NCBI GenBank assembly: GCA_023512255.1
Contig: JAILZY010000030.1
Location: 1 to 36,349, forward strand
Reading direction: 5' to 3'
DNA length: 36,349 bases
Source of the DNA: a bacterium
Lineage (GTDB): Bacteria; SZUA-182; DTGQ01
Part shown: positions 1 to 9,122 of the stretch, in pieces
How the letters are laid out: every line of letters begins with the position of its first letter
Position numbering within the stretch: the first letter of the stretch is position 1
Notes under the pieces: generated by a model
Told to the model about the DNA's origin: nothing
Databases searched by the model: none
The model's input: the letters and a program-made list of their open reading frames with translations, nothing else
Translations under genes and position numbers: made by a program

Positions 1-75
1 ACAACCATAAACCCTCGAAGGGGCTTAGCTCTTATTAGGGTTATGTCTCTCAATGGTAGCTAATAAATAAGAGCG
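1..75. repeat. Interspersed repeat family C, copy 1 (cut by window edge)
   Basis: Positions 3-75 are identical over 73 bases to 11235-11307. The unit ends in ATAAGAGCG, the inverted partner of CGCTCTTAT at the other end of the complete copy (11206-11307). An internal pair, GCTCTTATT and AATAAGAGC, could also form a hairpin. No coding potential is seen. The left end lies outside the window. A small non-autonomous mobile element is the likeliest reading. Confidence 0.75.
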
Positions 76-206
76 AAGCGCGTAACACAAGTGGGCAAGT
101 GGGTAACACAAGTGGGTAGCGGATATCAATTAAGCTATCAATTGTAGTAGTAGACTTTGTGCGCCTGCCCACAGCTTGCGCACTTTGTTAGCGAAAAGAC
201 CACTTA
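76..206 (-). repeat. Interspersed repeat family A, inverted copy
   Basis: Read on the minus strand this begins TAAGTGGTCTTTTCGCTAAC, followed by AAAGTGCGCAA, as in the copy at 35903. It continues through an ACAATTGAT segment to a CACTTGTGTTACGCGC end. It directly abuts the family C repeat and seems to lack its second terminal inverted repeat. It has no coding content. Confidence 0.65.
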
Positions 207-279
207 CCTTGCTGATCCGGTGAGTGAGCAGCTCTTGGCGCCTTTTGGGATGACGAGGCTTGCGGGGTTTTTAAGCCGA

Positions 280-1242
280 TTAGGCTCTCTTTTGGCGGTA
301 TTTCTTTTTATATTGCTCAAAATCCCATCCTTGCAGGAATTTTCTAGCCGCAAGGACCCCTGACTCGAATAGCCGCCTGCTTTTTTCCCTCGACAGGTTG
401 AATTCCGTGGTTCCAACACCAAGGGTAGGAATGGGAATCGTGCGGGCAAACTGGGCTTCAGCCAGGTGATAGGCGTCGTGGGCTTCCATCATGGTCTCAA
501 AGAGCGCGGCAAACATAGTGATGGGGCCGTTGATGCTCTTTGGCTTTCCATCAGTTGAGCCAACCAGCTTAAAGCCAAAGGTAGGCCAGGGAGGATTATC
601 AGTGCCATCATCCATGAGCCAGACAGGAAAATTGCTCAGGATGCCGCCATCAACGATATAGCAAGTGGTGCCGGTGGTATCCTTTAGGATAACGGGCTCA
701 TAAAAAAATGGAATACTCATGCTCATTCTAACTGCCAAAGCTACATCAAGCTCATCGGGCAATATCCCGTAATCGACAATATCACGTGGGAGGATCAGCA
801 TTTTGCCTCTGGTTATGTCTGCGGCAATTACCTGTAGCTTATAGCGAAACCGAGGATCATTTTTGTACTCATCCATGATCAGGTCCTTGAATTTTTTCAC
901 CCTTCCCCTTGGAGCGCGATCGAGAAGGTCTTGCAGCCAGGATTCAAAAAATTTCCCCTCATAGATTCCCTTTTCAAAACCAAGGCTCAGAGCTGGTCCT
1001 AAGCCAGGCAGTTTGTCCAGCCATCCCTTATCCTGAAATTTTCGGTAATCCAGCCGTTGGATGATGTTTTTTAAATCTCCTGCTGTATAGCCGGCAGCAA
1101 TCAGACAAGCAACAATAGCTCCGGCTGAGGTACCGGCCACATTTTCGAATTGAAATCCATGCTCTTCAATAACGGAGACTGCTCCAACAAGAGCGATACC
1201 TTTTACTCCACCACCTTCAAAAACGGCATCAATCTTATTCAT
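280..1242 (-). CDS. Patatin-like phospholipase (RssA-type)
   Basis: A 320-residue patatin-family serine hydrolase, expected to cleave acyl ester bonds of lipids with a Ser-Asp dyad. The oxyanion loop GGGVKG is at residues 10-15. The nucleophile elbow GTSAG is at 37-41 with Ser39, and the catalytic Asp lies in the DGG motif at 198-200. Length fits stand-alone bacterial patatins. There is no signal peptide or membrane segment, so a cytoplasmic or peripheral location is likely. The ATG at 1242 is preceded by AAGGAG about 12 bases upstream. The gene stands alone on the minus strand, diverging from dnaK across about 940 bases. The substrate cannot be read from the sequence. Confidence 0.9.
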   Translation of the reverse strand: MNKIDAVFEGGGVKGIALVGAVSVIEEHGFQFENVAGTSAGAIVACLIAAGYTAGDLKNIIQRLDYRKFQDKGWLDKLPGLGPALSLGFEKGIYEGKFFESWLQDLLDRAPRGRVKKFKDLIMDEYKNDPRFRYKLQVIAADITRGKMLILPRDIVDYGILPDELDVALAVRMSMSIPFFYEPVILKDTTGTTCYIVDGGILSNFPVWLMDDGTDNPPWPTFGFKLVGSTDGKPKSINGPITMFAALFETMMEAHDAYHLAEAQFARTIPIPTLGVGTTEFNLSREKSRRLFESGVLAARKFLQGWDFEQYKKKYRQKRA

Positions 1243-1453
1243 AGCTTACTTATTCTCCTTATTTTTTTCTTTTTCCTGATCGTGCTTTGTTTTAGTATAG
1301 CATAAAATAAAATTATTATCTTGAAAAAATATCGCTTTTGGATAAAAAGGTTGATTCATATCGTCATTATCAGTATGATAAAAGATCTTCTGACTATCGG
1401 ACACATTTTATCTTCCAGTTTTGTATATGCACTGTAAGTGCCAAGCATTTCAT

Positions 1454-1527
1454 GTCATTCCCGCGTAGTGCGGGAATCCAGAGGATTGCTGCAGCCATAC
1501 ATGGATTACCATTTTTGCGGGAATGAC
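1454..1527. repeat. Inverted-repeat element family D, copy 1
   Basis: A 74-base element bounded by GTCATTCCCGC (1454-1464) and its exact reverse complement GCGGGAATGAC (1517-1527). A second GCGGGAATCC word lies just inside the left end. It resembles the small palindromic intergenic repeats found in many bacterial genomes. Transcribed, it could form a long hairpin. Confidence 0.75.
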
Positions 1528-1902
1528 GATAAAAGTGTCGGTAGTGAAAAGATCTTCTGACAAGAGGGGAAGGGGGTGAGGGGGCTTTGTGTGTATTCCC
1601 TTGGGAGCGTCGCATGCGACGTAACATCGAAGTTGTGTCAAGGAGAAAAGATTGGGTGCTTTAGGATTTAACCTATTGATAATATGAGATAATAATGGTA
1701 TACTGCAAATTGGTATTTATTTTGCATCTTCGATCAGAAAGATAAAGATGTCCGAAATATGAATATTTACTATCTTAACTATGTTAAAATAATGACAGGA
1801 TAATTCCTGACTTTGAATAATATATGGGGGGAAATATAAGATTAGAGCCTAACATTATCTATACTGAATCTATACTGAGAAGAGCGAGATCTTCAAAATG
1901 TC

Positions 1903-1968
1903 CCTCCCGCAAAAAGCGGAAATCCCTGATGCTGTCCTCTGGATTCTAAGCTTCCGCAAGGCGGGAGG
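1903..1968. repeat. Inverted-repeat element family D, diverged copy 2
   Basis: It is bounded by CCTCCCGC (1903-1910) and GCGGGAGG (1961-1968), with inner GCGG..ATCC and GGATT..CCGC words in the same arrangement as the element at 1454. It is a diverged relative rather than an identical copy. Confidence 0.55.
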
Positions 1969-2127
1969 AAACAAAGAGGAACAACGTTTGGTAGTAATAT
2001 ATTAATATTGGTATTATAGGTGATAATACTAGAGCCGGGCTATTTAGGGGATGAGTAGCGATCGCAATCGCCAAGCCCACAGATAGCCCTGCGGCGTATA
2101 AAGCGACAGGATAGGATAAAGATGAGA

Positions 2128-2146
2128 CTTGCCCGGATTGGGCAAG
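2128..2146. promoter_or_regulatory. Palindrome upstream of dnaK, possible operator or leader hairpin
   Basis: CTTGCCC-N5-GGGCAAG is a perfect 7-base inverted repeat about 40 bases before the dnaK ATG. It is neither the CIRCE operator (TTAGCACTC-N9-GAGTGCTAA) nor an exact HspR HAIR site (CTTGAGT-N7-ACTCAAG), though its outer CTTG/CAAG matches HAIR. Either a repressor site or an RNA hairpin is possible. Confidence 0.4.
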
Positions 2147-2185
2147 ATCAGAAAATCAAAAGATCAACCAAGGAGGTAGCCGATT

Positions 2186-4105
2186 ATGGCCAAGGCAGTT
2201 GGAATTGACTTAGGTACGACGAATTCCTGTATAGCTGTGATGGAAGGAGGAAAGCCGGTAGTTATCGCCAATGCTGAAGGGGGGAGGACTACTCCCTCAG
2301 TTGTGGCTTTCACCGAGGATGGTCAGCGTCTGGTGGGGCAGATAGCCAAACGCCAGGCAGTGATTAATCCAGAATCCACGATTTTTTCAGCCAAGCGGTT
2401 CATTGGCCGAAACTATAATGAAGTGGGATCAGAGATCAAGATTGTTCCCTACAAGGTAGAGCCTGGCCCTAACAATGCGGTTCGGTTTAATATTAGGGGT
2501 AAGCAGTATGCGCCAGAGGAGATTTCGGCTTTGGTGTTGCGCAAACTGGTGGATGATGCCTCCAATTATCTAGGTGAGCGGGTCAAGCAGGCGGTTATAA
2601 CTGTGCCGGCCTATTTTAATGATGCTCAGCGTCAGGCAACCAAGGATGCAGGGAAAATCGCCGGGCTTGAGGTACTAAGGGTGATCAATGAGCCGACAGC
2701 AGCCGCTCTGGCTTATGGCATGGAGAAGAAGAAAAACGAGACCATCATGGTTTTTGACCTTGGCGGAGGAACCTTTGATGTTTCCATTCTGGAAGTAGGC
2801 GAAGGGGTCTGCGAGGTTCGATCGACTTCAGGTGATACTCACCTGGGTGGCGATGATTTCGACAAGGCCATTGTTGATTGGCTGGCTGAGGAATTTCGCC
2901 GTGAGCAGGGGATTGATCTTCGGGGTGACCGCCAGGCCTTGCAGCGGCTCTATGAGGCTGCGGAAAAAGCCAAGTGTGAGCTCTCGAGCATGGCCCAGAC
3001 CACAATCAATCTTCCCTTCATCACTGCTGACGCCAGCGGGCCAAAGCACCTATCCATGACCTTGACTAGGGCCAAGTTTGAACAGCTGACCCACCATCTG
3101 GTTGAGCGCTGTATGGGGCCGGTCAGACAGGCCTTAAGTGATGCCAAACTGACCGAAAACGACATTGATGAGGTGATTCTGGTGGGCGGAGCCACCCGTA
3201 TGCCTGCGGTTCAGGAACTGGTGCGTAAGTTGACTGGCGGCAAGCAGCCGAACATGTCGGTTAACCCTGATGAGGTTGTGGCTGTTGGGGCAGCCATTCA
3301 GGCCGGAATCATTCAGGGAGAGGTGCGGGATGTGCTCCTGCTGGACGTAACGCCTCTGTCCCTTGGTGTGGAAACCCTTGGCGGAGTCATGACCAAGCTG
3401 ATCGAGCGAAACACCACGATCCCGACCAGAAGGTCTGAGGTTTTCTCAACTGCCGAAGATAACCAGCCGGCAGTGGATATTGTAGTCCTGCAAGGAGAGC
3501 GGCCAATGGCCAGGGATAATCGTCAACTTGGCCGCTTTAAGCTGGAAGGCATTCGTCCGGCACCTCGTGGAGTGCCTCAGATCGAGGTTACTTTCGATAT
3601 TGATGCCAATGGGATCTTGAATGTTTCGGCTAAGGACCGGGACACGGGCAAGGAACAGAAGATCACTATCAGCGGATCGACTAACCTGGACAAGAGTGAG
3701 ATCGAGCGTATGATCCGCGATGCCGAGGCTCATGCAGCCGAGGACCGAAGCCGCAAGGAAGCCATTGAGGAGCGCAATCAGGCTGACTCTCTGGCCTATC
3801 AGGTTGAGCGGATGCTGCGTGAGTTGGGTGATCGGGCTCCGGTCCATGAAAAGGCACGCTGTGAGCAGCTGATTGCTGATATCCGCCAGGCTATCAAGGA
3901 TGAGGCGCCGGTGGAGAGGATCAGGCAATTGAAGAGCGATCTGCAGCAGGCTTCCTATAGTCTAAGTGCTGCTGCCCAGCAGGCTGGAGTTGGTGGTCCG
4001 GCGACGGGCACGGGTACAGGTACAGGCTCAGCCGGAGGAGCCAGAGGTGGCGGCCAGCCTTCAGGCGGTGAAGATGTAATTGATGCTGAGTTTACCGAAA
4101 AATAA
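2186..4105 (+). CDS. dnaK: Chaperone protein DnaK (Hsp70)
   Basis: The ATP-dependent Hsp70 chaperone that binds exposed hydrophobic segments of client proteins in the cytoplasm. At 639 residues it is full length. The N-terminal nucleotide-binding domain shows [10 protein letters not shown] near residues 6-15 and the second phosphate motif [10 protein letters not shown] near residue 190. The substrate-binding domain and helical lid follow. A Gly/Thr-rich linker precedes the acidic tail ending [12 protein letters not shown], typical of bacterial DnaK. The ATG at 2186 has AAGGAGG at 2170-2176, nine bases upstream. It leads a block with grpE, a J protein and a CbpM-like adapter, so all parts of the Hsp70 cycle are encoded together. 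No CIRCE operator is present; see the palindrome at 2128. Confidence 0.98.
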   Translation: MAKAVGIDLGTTNSCIAVMEGGKPVVIANAEGGRTTPSVVAFTEDGQRLVGQIAKRQAVINPESTIFSAKRFIGRNYNEVGSEIKIVPYKVEPGPNNAVRFNIRGKQYAPEEISALVLRKLVDDASNYLGERVKQAVITVPAYFNDAQRQATKDAGKIAGLEVLRVINEPTAAALAYGMEKKKNETIMVFDLGGGTFDVSILEVGEGVCEVRSTSGDTHLGGDDFDKAIVDWLAEEFRREQGIDLRGDRQALQRLYEAAEKAKCELSSMAQTTINLPFITADASGPKHLSMTLTRAKFEQLTHHLVERCMGPVRQALSDAKLTENDIDEVILVGGATRMPAVQELVRKLTGGKQPNMSVNPDEVVAVGAAIQAGIIQGEVRDVLLLDVTPLSLGVETLGGVMTKLIERNTTIPTRRSEVFSTAEDNQPAVDIVVLQGERPMARDNRQLGRFKLEGIRPAPRGVPQIEVTFDIDANGILNVSAKDRDTGKEQKITISGSTNLDKSEIERMIRDAEAHAAEDRSRKEAIEERNQADSLAYQVERMLRELGDRAPVHEKARCEQLIADIRQAIKDEAPVERIRQLKSDLQQASYSLSAAAQQAGVGGPATGTGTGTGSAGGARGGGQPSGGEDVIDAEFTEK

Positions 4106-4146
4106 TCTAGCGCTTGAAGGAGTAGACTATCTTGAAGGAGCAGACT

Positions 4147-4803
4147 ATGAAGAGACGGCAAGAAGAAAAATCTCAGCAGATTCAAGAACAAAGGGCAGAT
4201 AAGCCAAAGGAAGAAGAGGCCGGACCGCATCCTGTCCGGCCTGCTGAGAGTCTGGCTGAGGAAGAAAGCGAAGCTATCGCCCAACAGAAGGAGGCTATCA
4301 GAGAGGAAGAGGCTGCGGCCCGCAAACAGATTGATGAATTAGACCAGATGGTAGCTAGTCTGAGACAGCAGCTCCAAGAGATGGAAGATCGCTGGAAGAG
4401 AGCGGCTGCGGACCTTGACAACTACCGCAAACGCTTTGATCGGGAGCTTGAGCGGCTTCGATTTGCTGAGCGGGATTTTGTTCTTCACGAGTGGCTGGCA
4501 GTGGTGGACAATATGGAGCGGGCCCTTCGGGCTGCGGAAAATGCCTCGGATAACCCCTGGTATCAGGGTATGCAGGCTATCTATCAACAGATGCATAGCA
4601 TTCTCCATAAGTTTCGAGTAACCCCAATTAATCCGAAGGGGGAATTCTTTGATCCGCAGCGGCATGAGGCCGTAGCTACGGTTGATCTGGAAGATCAGCC
4701 TGAGGGGATCATTGCCGAAGTGGTTGAGCCTGGCTACATCATTTGTGATCGTATTCTGCGGCCAGCAAAAGTTATTCCGGTGAGGCATCAGGCCAAAAAG
4801 TAA
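4147..4803 (+). CDS. grpE: Nucleotide exchange factor GrpE
   Basis: GrpE releases ADP from DnaK and so resets the chaperone cycle. The 218-residue protein starts with a charged Glu/Lys/Gln-rich segment. A long coiled-coil helix follows (about residues 60-110), carrying the conserved WKRAAADLDNYRKR dimer region. The C-terminal beta domain ends with the family's typical VVEPGYIICDRILRPAKV segment. I chose the ATG at 4147 because AAGGAG at 4135-4140 lies six bases before it; an upstream in-frame TTG at 4132 would overlap that site. The gene follows dnaK by 41 bases, and those bases contain a duplicated ribosome-binding segment. Confidence 0.95.
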   Translation: MKRRQEEKSQQIQEQRADKPKEEEAGPHPVRPAESLAEEESEAIAQQKEAIREEEAAARKQIDELDQMVASLRQQLQEMEDRWKRAAADLDNYRKRFDRELERLRFAERDFVLHEWLAVVDNMERALRAAENASDNPWYQGMQAIYQQMHSILHKFRVTPINPKGEFFDPQRHEAVATVDLEDQPEGIIAEVVEPGYIICDRILRPAKVIPVRHQAKK

Positions 4804-4832
4804 GGCGAAAAGTAAGGTTACGAGGGTAATTA

Positions 4833-5819
4833 ATGGCCATTAAGTTTCAGGATTATTATCAGGTATTAGGTGTTCCCCGCAATGCCTCGCAGGATGAGAT
4901 TCAGCGCGCCTATCGAAAGCTGGCCCGAAAATATCATCCTGATATCAACAAGAGCCCGGACGCGGAAGAGCAGTTTAAGAAGATCAGCGAGGCTTATGAG
5001 GTACTGAAAGACCCGGAAAAGCGCAGGAAATACGACATGCTTGGAGAAAACTGGCGTGCGGGTCAGGATTTCACACCCCCGCCGGGTTGGGACTTTTGGA
5101 CCAGCCGCGCTGGCACTGGGGGAGGATTTAATTTCAGTGACCTTGGGGGACTTGGCGGAAGAAATTTCAGCGACTTTTTCGAGGCCCTGTTTGGAGCAGG
5201 TCTGGGTGGTTTTCGAACCGCTGGACGAGCCAGAGCAGAAGGCTGGACAGCTCGTGGCCAGGATCGGGAGGCCGAGATTACTATTTCTTTGGAAGATGCC
5301 TATTATGGGGCCAAGAAAACTATTTCTCTGGAATCCCTAAAACCAGATCCGACCACAGGCCACATGCAGCGTACTACCCAAAACCTTGAGGTTACGATTC
5401 CGGCGGGGATAACCGATGGCCGTCGCATCCGGCTCAGTGGTCAGGGGGAGCCAGGGATTGGCGGTGGCCCACCTGGGGATTTATACCTTCTGGTGCATAT
5501 TGCTCCCCATCCAGTTTTCCAGCTAAAAGAATATGATTTGATCGTGGAAGTGCCGGTAGCGCCCTGGGAGGCAGCCCTTGGGGCTCAGGTTGAGGTGCCA
5601 ACTATGGAGGGGACAGCCAGGGTAAAAATTCCACCTGGGATTCAGAGCGGACAGCGGCTGCGACTGCGAGGCAAAGGGCTAGCTAAGCCAGGAGGAGAAC
5701 GGGGCGATTTGTATGCCTTGATTCAGGTAGCAGTGCCTAAGACATTAAATCAAAAAGAGCGGGAGCTTTTTGAGGAACTGGCTAGGCACTCCTCTTTTCA
5801 GCCGAGGCAGCGATCGTAA
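4833..5819 (+). CDS. cbpA: DnaJ-family co-chaperone, CbpA type (no zinc finger)
   Basis: A J-domain protein that stimulates DnaK ATP hydrolysis and delivers clients. Residues 5-70 are a J domain with the HPD motif at 35-37. A Gly/Phe-rich stretch (about residues 80-140) follows, then the two beta-sandwich C-terminal domains. The CxxCxGxG zinc repeats of true DnaJ are absent and the length is 328 residues, so this is class B (CbpA-like). It lies between grpE and a CbpM-like gene, which supports the CbpA assignment. It is the only J protein in the window, so it may serve as the main DnaK partner here. That is inference. Confidence 0.92.
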   Translation: MAIKFQDYYQVLGVPRNASQDEIQRAYRKLARKYHPDINKSPDAEEQFKKISEAYEVLKDPEKRRKYDMLGENWRAGQDFTPPPGWDFWTSRAGTGGGFNFSDLGGLGGRNFSDFFEALFGAGLGGFRTAGRARAEGWTARGQDREAEITISLEDAYYGAKKTISLESLKPDPTTGHMQRTTQNLEVTIPAGITDGRRIRLSGQGEPGIGGGPPGDLYLLVHIAPHPVFQLKEYDLIVEVPVAPWEAALGAQVEVPTMEGTARVKIPPGIQSGQRLRLRGKGLAKPGGERGDLYALIQVAVPKTLNQKERELFEELARHSSFQPRQRS

Positions 5820-5831
5820 GGGGGAAAAACC

Positions 5832-6152
5832 ATGGGAGAAGAACATCGTTATGAGATCGTGGTTCGGTGTTTGAATCAAGGTTTTCCCGGCCTGTTTCGC
5901 TTGTCTGATCTAGCCCAGATAGCTGGCCTGCATCCAGACCTTGTCAGGCGGTTTCTGACACTTGGACTTATTGAACCGGCTAGGCTCTGGCCAGAGCCTC
6001 TATTTACCGATGAGGCGATCTTGCGGATCAGCCGTATTCTCAGGCTGCGCCGGGACATGGGGGTGAATCTGGCCTCTGCGGGCATTATCCTTGATTTGCT
6101 CGATCAGATCGAGGAGCTCAAAAGAGAGCTTGACCGTCTGCGAAGGCTATAA
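5832..6152 (+). CDS. cbpM: CbpM-like chaperone modulator (MerR-type helix-turn-helix)
   Basis: A 106-residue MerR-like protein. A winged helix-turn-helix (about residues 20-70, with LIEP and an LFTDEAI segment) is followed by a C-terminal helix rich in Leu, Glu and Arg. The pattern LGLIEP..LFTDEAILR..RILRLRRDMGVNLAS..LDLLDQIEELKREL closely matches E. coli CbpM, which binds the J domain of CbpA and restrains it. It starts 12 bases after the J-protein gene, with GGGG upstream of the ATG. Actinobacterial dnaK operons carry HspR, a MerR-type repressor, in the same place, so a DNA-binding autoregulator is the main alternative. Confidence 0.82.
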   Translation: MGEEHRYEIVVRCLNQGFPGLFRLSDLAQIAGLHPDLVRRFLTLGLIEPARLWPEPLFTDEAILRISRILRLRRDMGVNLASAGIILDLLDQIEELKRELDRLRRL

Positions 6153-6182
6153 GCTAGACTATAAGGCTTGACGGGGCTATAA

Positions 6183-6240
6183 GGCTAAGACTATAGATAC
6201 AGAACAGAAAGGCTAAGACTATAGATTAAGACTATAGATA
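6183..6240 (+). repeat. Short tandem-like repeats before htpG
   Basis: The word TAAGACTATAGAT occurs at about 6186, 6214 and 6227; the first two copies are extended by a preceding GGC. Related GCTAGACTATAAGGCT lies just upstream. They fill most of the gap between cbpM and htpG. No promoter consensus was identified inside them. Confidence 0.6.
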
Positions 6241-6288
6241 CATAGAGACAGAAGATAAGATATAGTTTCTCAAGGAGGTTATATATCC

Positions 6289-8175
6289 ATGCCAATTGAT
6301 GTGGGAGTAAAGGGTGTCGAAACCTATCAATTCCAGGCCGAGGTAAAAAAGGTTCTGGACATAGTTATTCATTCTCTGTATACCGATCGAGAGATCTTTA
6401 TCCGCGAGCTGATATCCAATGCGGTTGATGCCCTTGAAAAGTTTCGGCATGAGAGTTTGCTTCACAAAGAAGTGTTTGACGGACACCTCTCGCTTGAGAT
6501 TTTGATCAATACGGATGAAAAAGCCCATACTCTAACCATTATCGATACTGGGATCGGCATGACCCACGACGAGCTGATCACTAACCTAGGCTCTATTGCC
6601 CACTCAGGATCTCAGCAGTTTCTTGCTCAACTGGCTGAGGCGGCTCGACAGGATATCAACCTGATCGGTCAATTTGGGGTTGGCTTCTATTCCGCCTTTA
6701 TGGTGGCTGATCGAGTAAGGGTTCAGACTCGCAGCTTCCGGCCCGAGGAGCGGGGATGGGAGTGGGTGAGTGATGGATCTGGCACCTACACCATAGCCCC
6801 GATGGATGGGCTTCGCCGGGGAACTAAGATTATTCTTGAGCTAAAAGAAAATGCCTACGAATTTGCAGATCCTGAGGTCATCAAACGGGCCATAAAGCGC
6901 TACTCGAACTTTGTTCCCTTCCCCATTCTGGTCAGGGGAGAGCGGGTCAACACCATCCAGGCCATCTGGACCCGCAACAAGAGCGAAATCAAGGATGAGG
7001 AGTACACCGAGTTTTACAAATTTATCGCTAACGCCTTCGATGAGCCTCTGTATTTTCTCCACTTTAGCGCTGATGCCCCCTTGGCTATCAAGGCTCTTTT
7101 ATTTGTCCCCAAGGAGAACCTTGAGCGGTTCGGCTTTGGCAGGATGGAGCCAGGGGTGGATCTCTACTGCCGCAAGGTGCTAATCGCCAAACATCCCGAA
7201 GGACTTCTGCCAGAGTGGATGAGGTTTTTGCGGGGAGTGATCGACAGCGAAGATCTGCCCTTGAATATATCTCGAGAGACTCTGCAGGATAACACCATTG
7301 TCAGAAAGATCAACCAGGTGATCAGCAGCCGTTTCCTCAAGTTTCTTGAAGATGAAGCCAGAGATAATCCGGAAAAATTCAACAATTTCTGGAACACCTT
7401 TGGCATATTCCTAAAAGAGGGCACGGTTAATGATTTCCAGCATCAGAAGGAGATTGCCAGGCTGCTGCGCTTTGAGTCATCTAAAACCGAGCCAGGCAAA
7501 CTAACCTCGCTGGCTGAGTACGTCGAGCGGATGAAAGAAGGGCAGAAAGTGATCTATTATCTCAATGGCCCATCACGGGAGATCATCGAGTCTGGACCCT
7601 ACCTTGAAGCTTTCCGCAACCGCGATCTTGAAGTTATCTACACCCATGATCCTATTGATGATTTCGTTATGAGCAATCTGCATGAATTCGAGGGCAAAAA
7701 GCTCCTTTCTGCTGATCAGGCTGATCTTGAGCTGCCAGAGGAGAAAAAAGAGGGAGCAAAAGGGGAAGAGGTGAAGATAGGCGAGTCTTTGAGCCCTGAT
7801 CAGATAAAATCTTTAACTGCCTGGCTCAAGGAGATTTTGGCCAATCGGGTCAAGGATGTGGTCGAGTCTCACCGCCTAGTGGACAGCCCGGCCATTGTGG
7901 TCAATCCGGACAGTGGTCTGAGCAGTGCCATGCGAAGGGTCATGCAGGTTGTGGATAAAAAGCTCAGCCAGGAGCTGCCCCACCTGACCATGGAGATAAA
8001 CCCCCGGCATCCCCTGATCCGCGGTTTGGATAGGTTACGAGCTCAGGATCCAGAGTTTGCCAAGATCGTAGGTGAGCAGATTTTCGATAATGCTCTAATC
8101 GCCGCTGGCCTTCTGGCCGAACCAAGGAACATGGTGGATCGGATGTACCGCATTCTGGAGCGAGTTACCCAGTAG
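6289..8175 (+). CDS. htpG: Chaperone protein HtpG (Hsp90)
   Basis: The bacterial Hsp90, an ATP-dependent dimeric cytoplasmic chaperone that acts on late folding intermediates, often with DnaK. At 628 residues it is full length. The N-terminal GHKL ATPase domain shows NAVDALEK near residue 44, DTGIGMT near 86 and GQFGVGFYSAFM near 127. The middle domain has the ISRETLQ segment with the ATP-contacting Arg, and the C-terminal dimerisation domain is complete. AAGGAGG lies 11 bases before the ATG at 6289. It sits 136 bases after the cbpM-like gene and probably belongs to the same heat-shock region. Confidence 0.97.
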   Translation: MPIDVGVKGVETYQFQAEVKKVLDIVIHSLYTDREIFIRELISNAVDALEKFRHESLLHKEVFDGHLSLEILINTDEKAHTLTIIDTGIGMTHDELITNLGSIAHSGSQQFLAQLAEAARQDINLIGQFGVGFYSAFMVADRVRVQTRSFRPEERGWEWVSDGSGTYTIAPMDGLRRGTKIILELKENAYEFADPEVIKRAIKRYSNFVPFPILVRGERVNTIQAIWTRNKSEIKDEEYTEFYKFIANAFDEPLYFLHFSADAPLAIKALLFVPKENLERFGFGRMEPGVDLYCRKVLIAKHPEGLLPEWMRFLRGVIDSEDLPLNISRETLQDNTIVRKINQVISSRFLKFLEDEARDNPEKFNNFWNTFGIFLKEGTVNDFQHQKEIARLLRFESSKTEPGKLTSLAEYVERMKEGQKVIYYLNGPSREIIESGPYLEAFRNRDLEVIYTHDPIDDFVMSNLHEFEGKKLLSADQADLELPEEKKEGAKGEEVKIGESLSPDQIKSLTAWLKEILANRVKDVVESHRLVDSPAIVVNPDSGLSSAMRRVMQVVDKKLSQELPHLTMEINPRHPLIRGLDRLRAQDPEFAKIVGEQIFDNALIAAGLLAEPRNMVDRMYRILERVTQ

Positions 8176-8619
8176 GGTGGTACAATAGGCGATACACAGC
8201 AGGGTGGCCAAATAGGGGAGGAGAGTGCAAGAAGAAAGATTTTTTCAACCTTAATTTTCATGCCTCATCAAGTTTAATTTTATCTTTTTCTCCCCTGACA
8301 CCCTCTCCAATCCTCCATCAAGGCGGGAGAGAGTATGAGAGGGACTTCCCCTTCCCATAAAATATAGATGGGGGGGCGGGGTTGACCACAAGAGATTTTT
8401 CTTGCCTTGCTGTTAGCTTTTTAGTATAGTTATTAATATTTCGAGTTTCTTTTAGTATTTTCGAATTGTCGAACAGGGGTTTTCTTCAGGCTTCTTTGGG
8501 CAACACTTCTTTGGGCAACATCTTGTTTTTTTTCTTTTTCAGCAAGCCAGGTGATAATTTTTCATCTCTATTCAGCTTCTTATCCGGCATGAGAAAAGGT
8601 TTAAGGGGGGATGAAAAAG
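8176..8619. other. Intergenic region between htpG and the SCP2-like gene
   Basis: About 440 bases without a gene. The clearest structure is a perfect two-unit tandem repeat, CTTCTTTGGGCAACA, at 8491-8505 and 8506-8520. A poly-G tract near 8371 and T-rich tracts near 8400 and 8525 are present. No clear terminator hairpin was found for htpG. Confidence 0.5.
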
Positions 8620-9102
8620 ATGGGTAATTGGCTCCAGAGGCAGTTTCAGCAGTGGCAATTTCGAAGAGCAAAGAGAAAGTTTCAACAATGTGTGGCTGGA
8701 GAATCAGCCGAGACCTTTCCGCAGGTTCTTTTTCATCTGATAGATCTGCTCTTTAAGATGAATCCTGATTTTAGGAAAAGTATCCAAGGTTTTACCGGAA
8801 GCTACCAATTCAAGAGTGAAGACAGACGGGTGGCTTTTTTGGCCACCTTCGACCATGATCGGCTAACCATCGAAGAGACCATATCTGCTGAAGCTGATAT
8901 CACTATAACCTTCAAAGACAGTCGGGGTATTATCAATACCTTAATTTCCCCCAGGAAAGATATTCTGAAAACTCTTCGTGAAAATGAAGTGGCTCTCCAG
9001 GGAAATCCAAACTATTTTTATAAACTTGGATTTTTAACTGATCACATTCAATTGGCTCTGAACGAGGAGGGTTGTCTCAGTAGCCACAGTCAATCTCATT
9101 AA
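8620..9102 (+). CDS. SCP2-like (sterol carrier protein 2 fold) domain protein
   Basis: A small soluble protein of 160 residues. After a basic amphipathic N-terminus (about residues 1-30), the rest resembles the SCP2 lipid-binding fold. It has the typical F.G.YQFKSEDRRVAFLATF strand pattern, a DITITFKDSRGI segment and a final helix ending PNYFYKLGFLTDHI. SCP2 domains hold hydrophobic ligands, but the ligand here is unknown. I prefer the ATG at 8620 because AAGGGGGG (8603-8610) lies nine bases before it and directly touches the alternative ATG at 8611. The next gene, a radical SAM activase, begins 21 bases downstream, so the two are probably co-transcribed. Confidence 0.6.
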   Translation: MGNWLQRQFQQWQFRRAKRKFQQCVAGESAETFPQVLFHLIDLLFKMNPDFRKSIQGFTGSYQFKSEDRRVAFLATFDHDRLTIEETISAEADITITFKDSRGIINTLISPRKDILKTLRENEVALQGNPNYFYKLGFLTDHIQLALNEEGCLSSHSQSH

Positions 9103-9122
9103 CCTGTTGAGGTGCACAAACA

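Larger units (their letters stand above)
1243..2185. other. Long intergenic region between patatin gene and dnaK
   Basis: No convincing gene is present in about 940 bases. Two inverted-repeat elements of family D (1454-1527 and 1903-1968) are the only clear structures. The 15-base word AAAAGATCTTCTGAC occurs before and after the first of them (near 1380 and 1547). The right end carries a palindrome and the dnaK ribosome binding site. The middle, about 1640-1860, is AT-rich with no gene-like frame. Confidence 0.6.

Noticed and set aside
1338-1641. Small frames on both strands across the 1454 repeat
   Set aside because: They cross a palindromic repeat, have no ribosome site and resemble no protein.
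2040-2185. CIRCE heat-shock operator
   Set aside because: No TTAGCACTC-N9-GAGTGCTAA pattern is present; only the unrelated CTTGCCC palindrome is.
3446-3928. A 160-residue open frame on the minus strand inside dnaK
   Set aside because: It is the antisense shadow of a highly conserved dnaK coding region, with no ribosome site and no recognisable domain.
4132-4146. TTG start for grpE upstream of the ATG
   Set aside because: It overlaps the AAGGAG ribosome site that serves the ATG at 4147.
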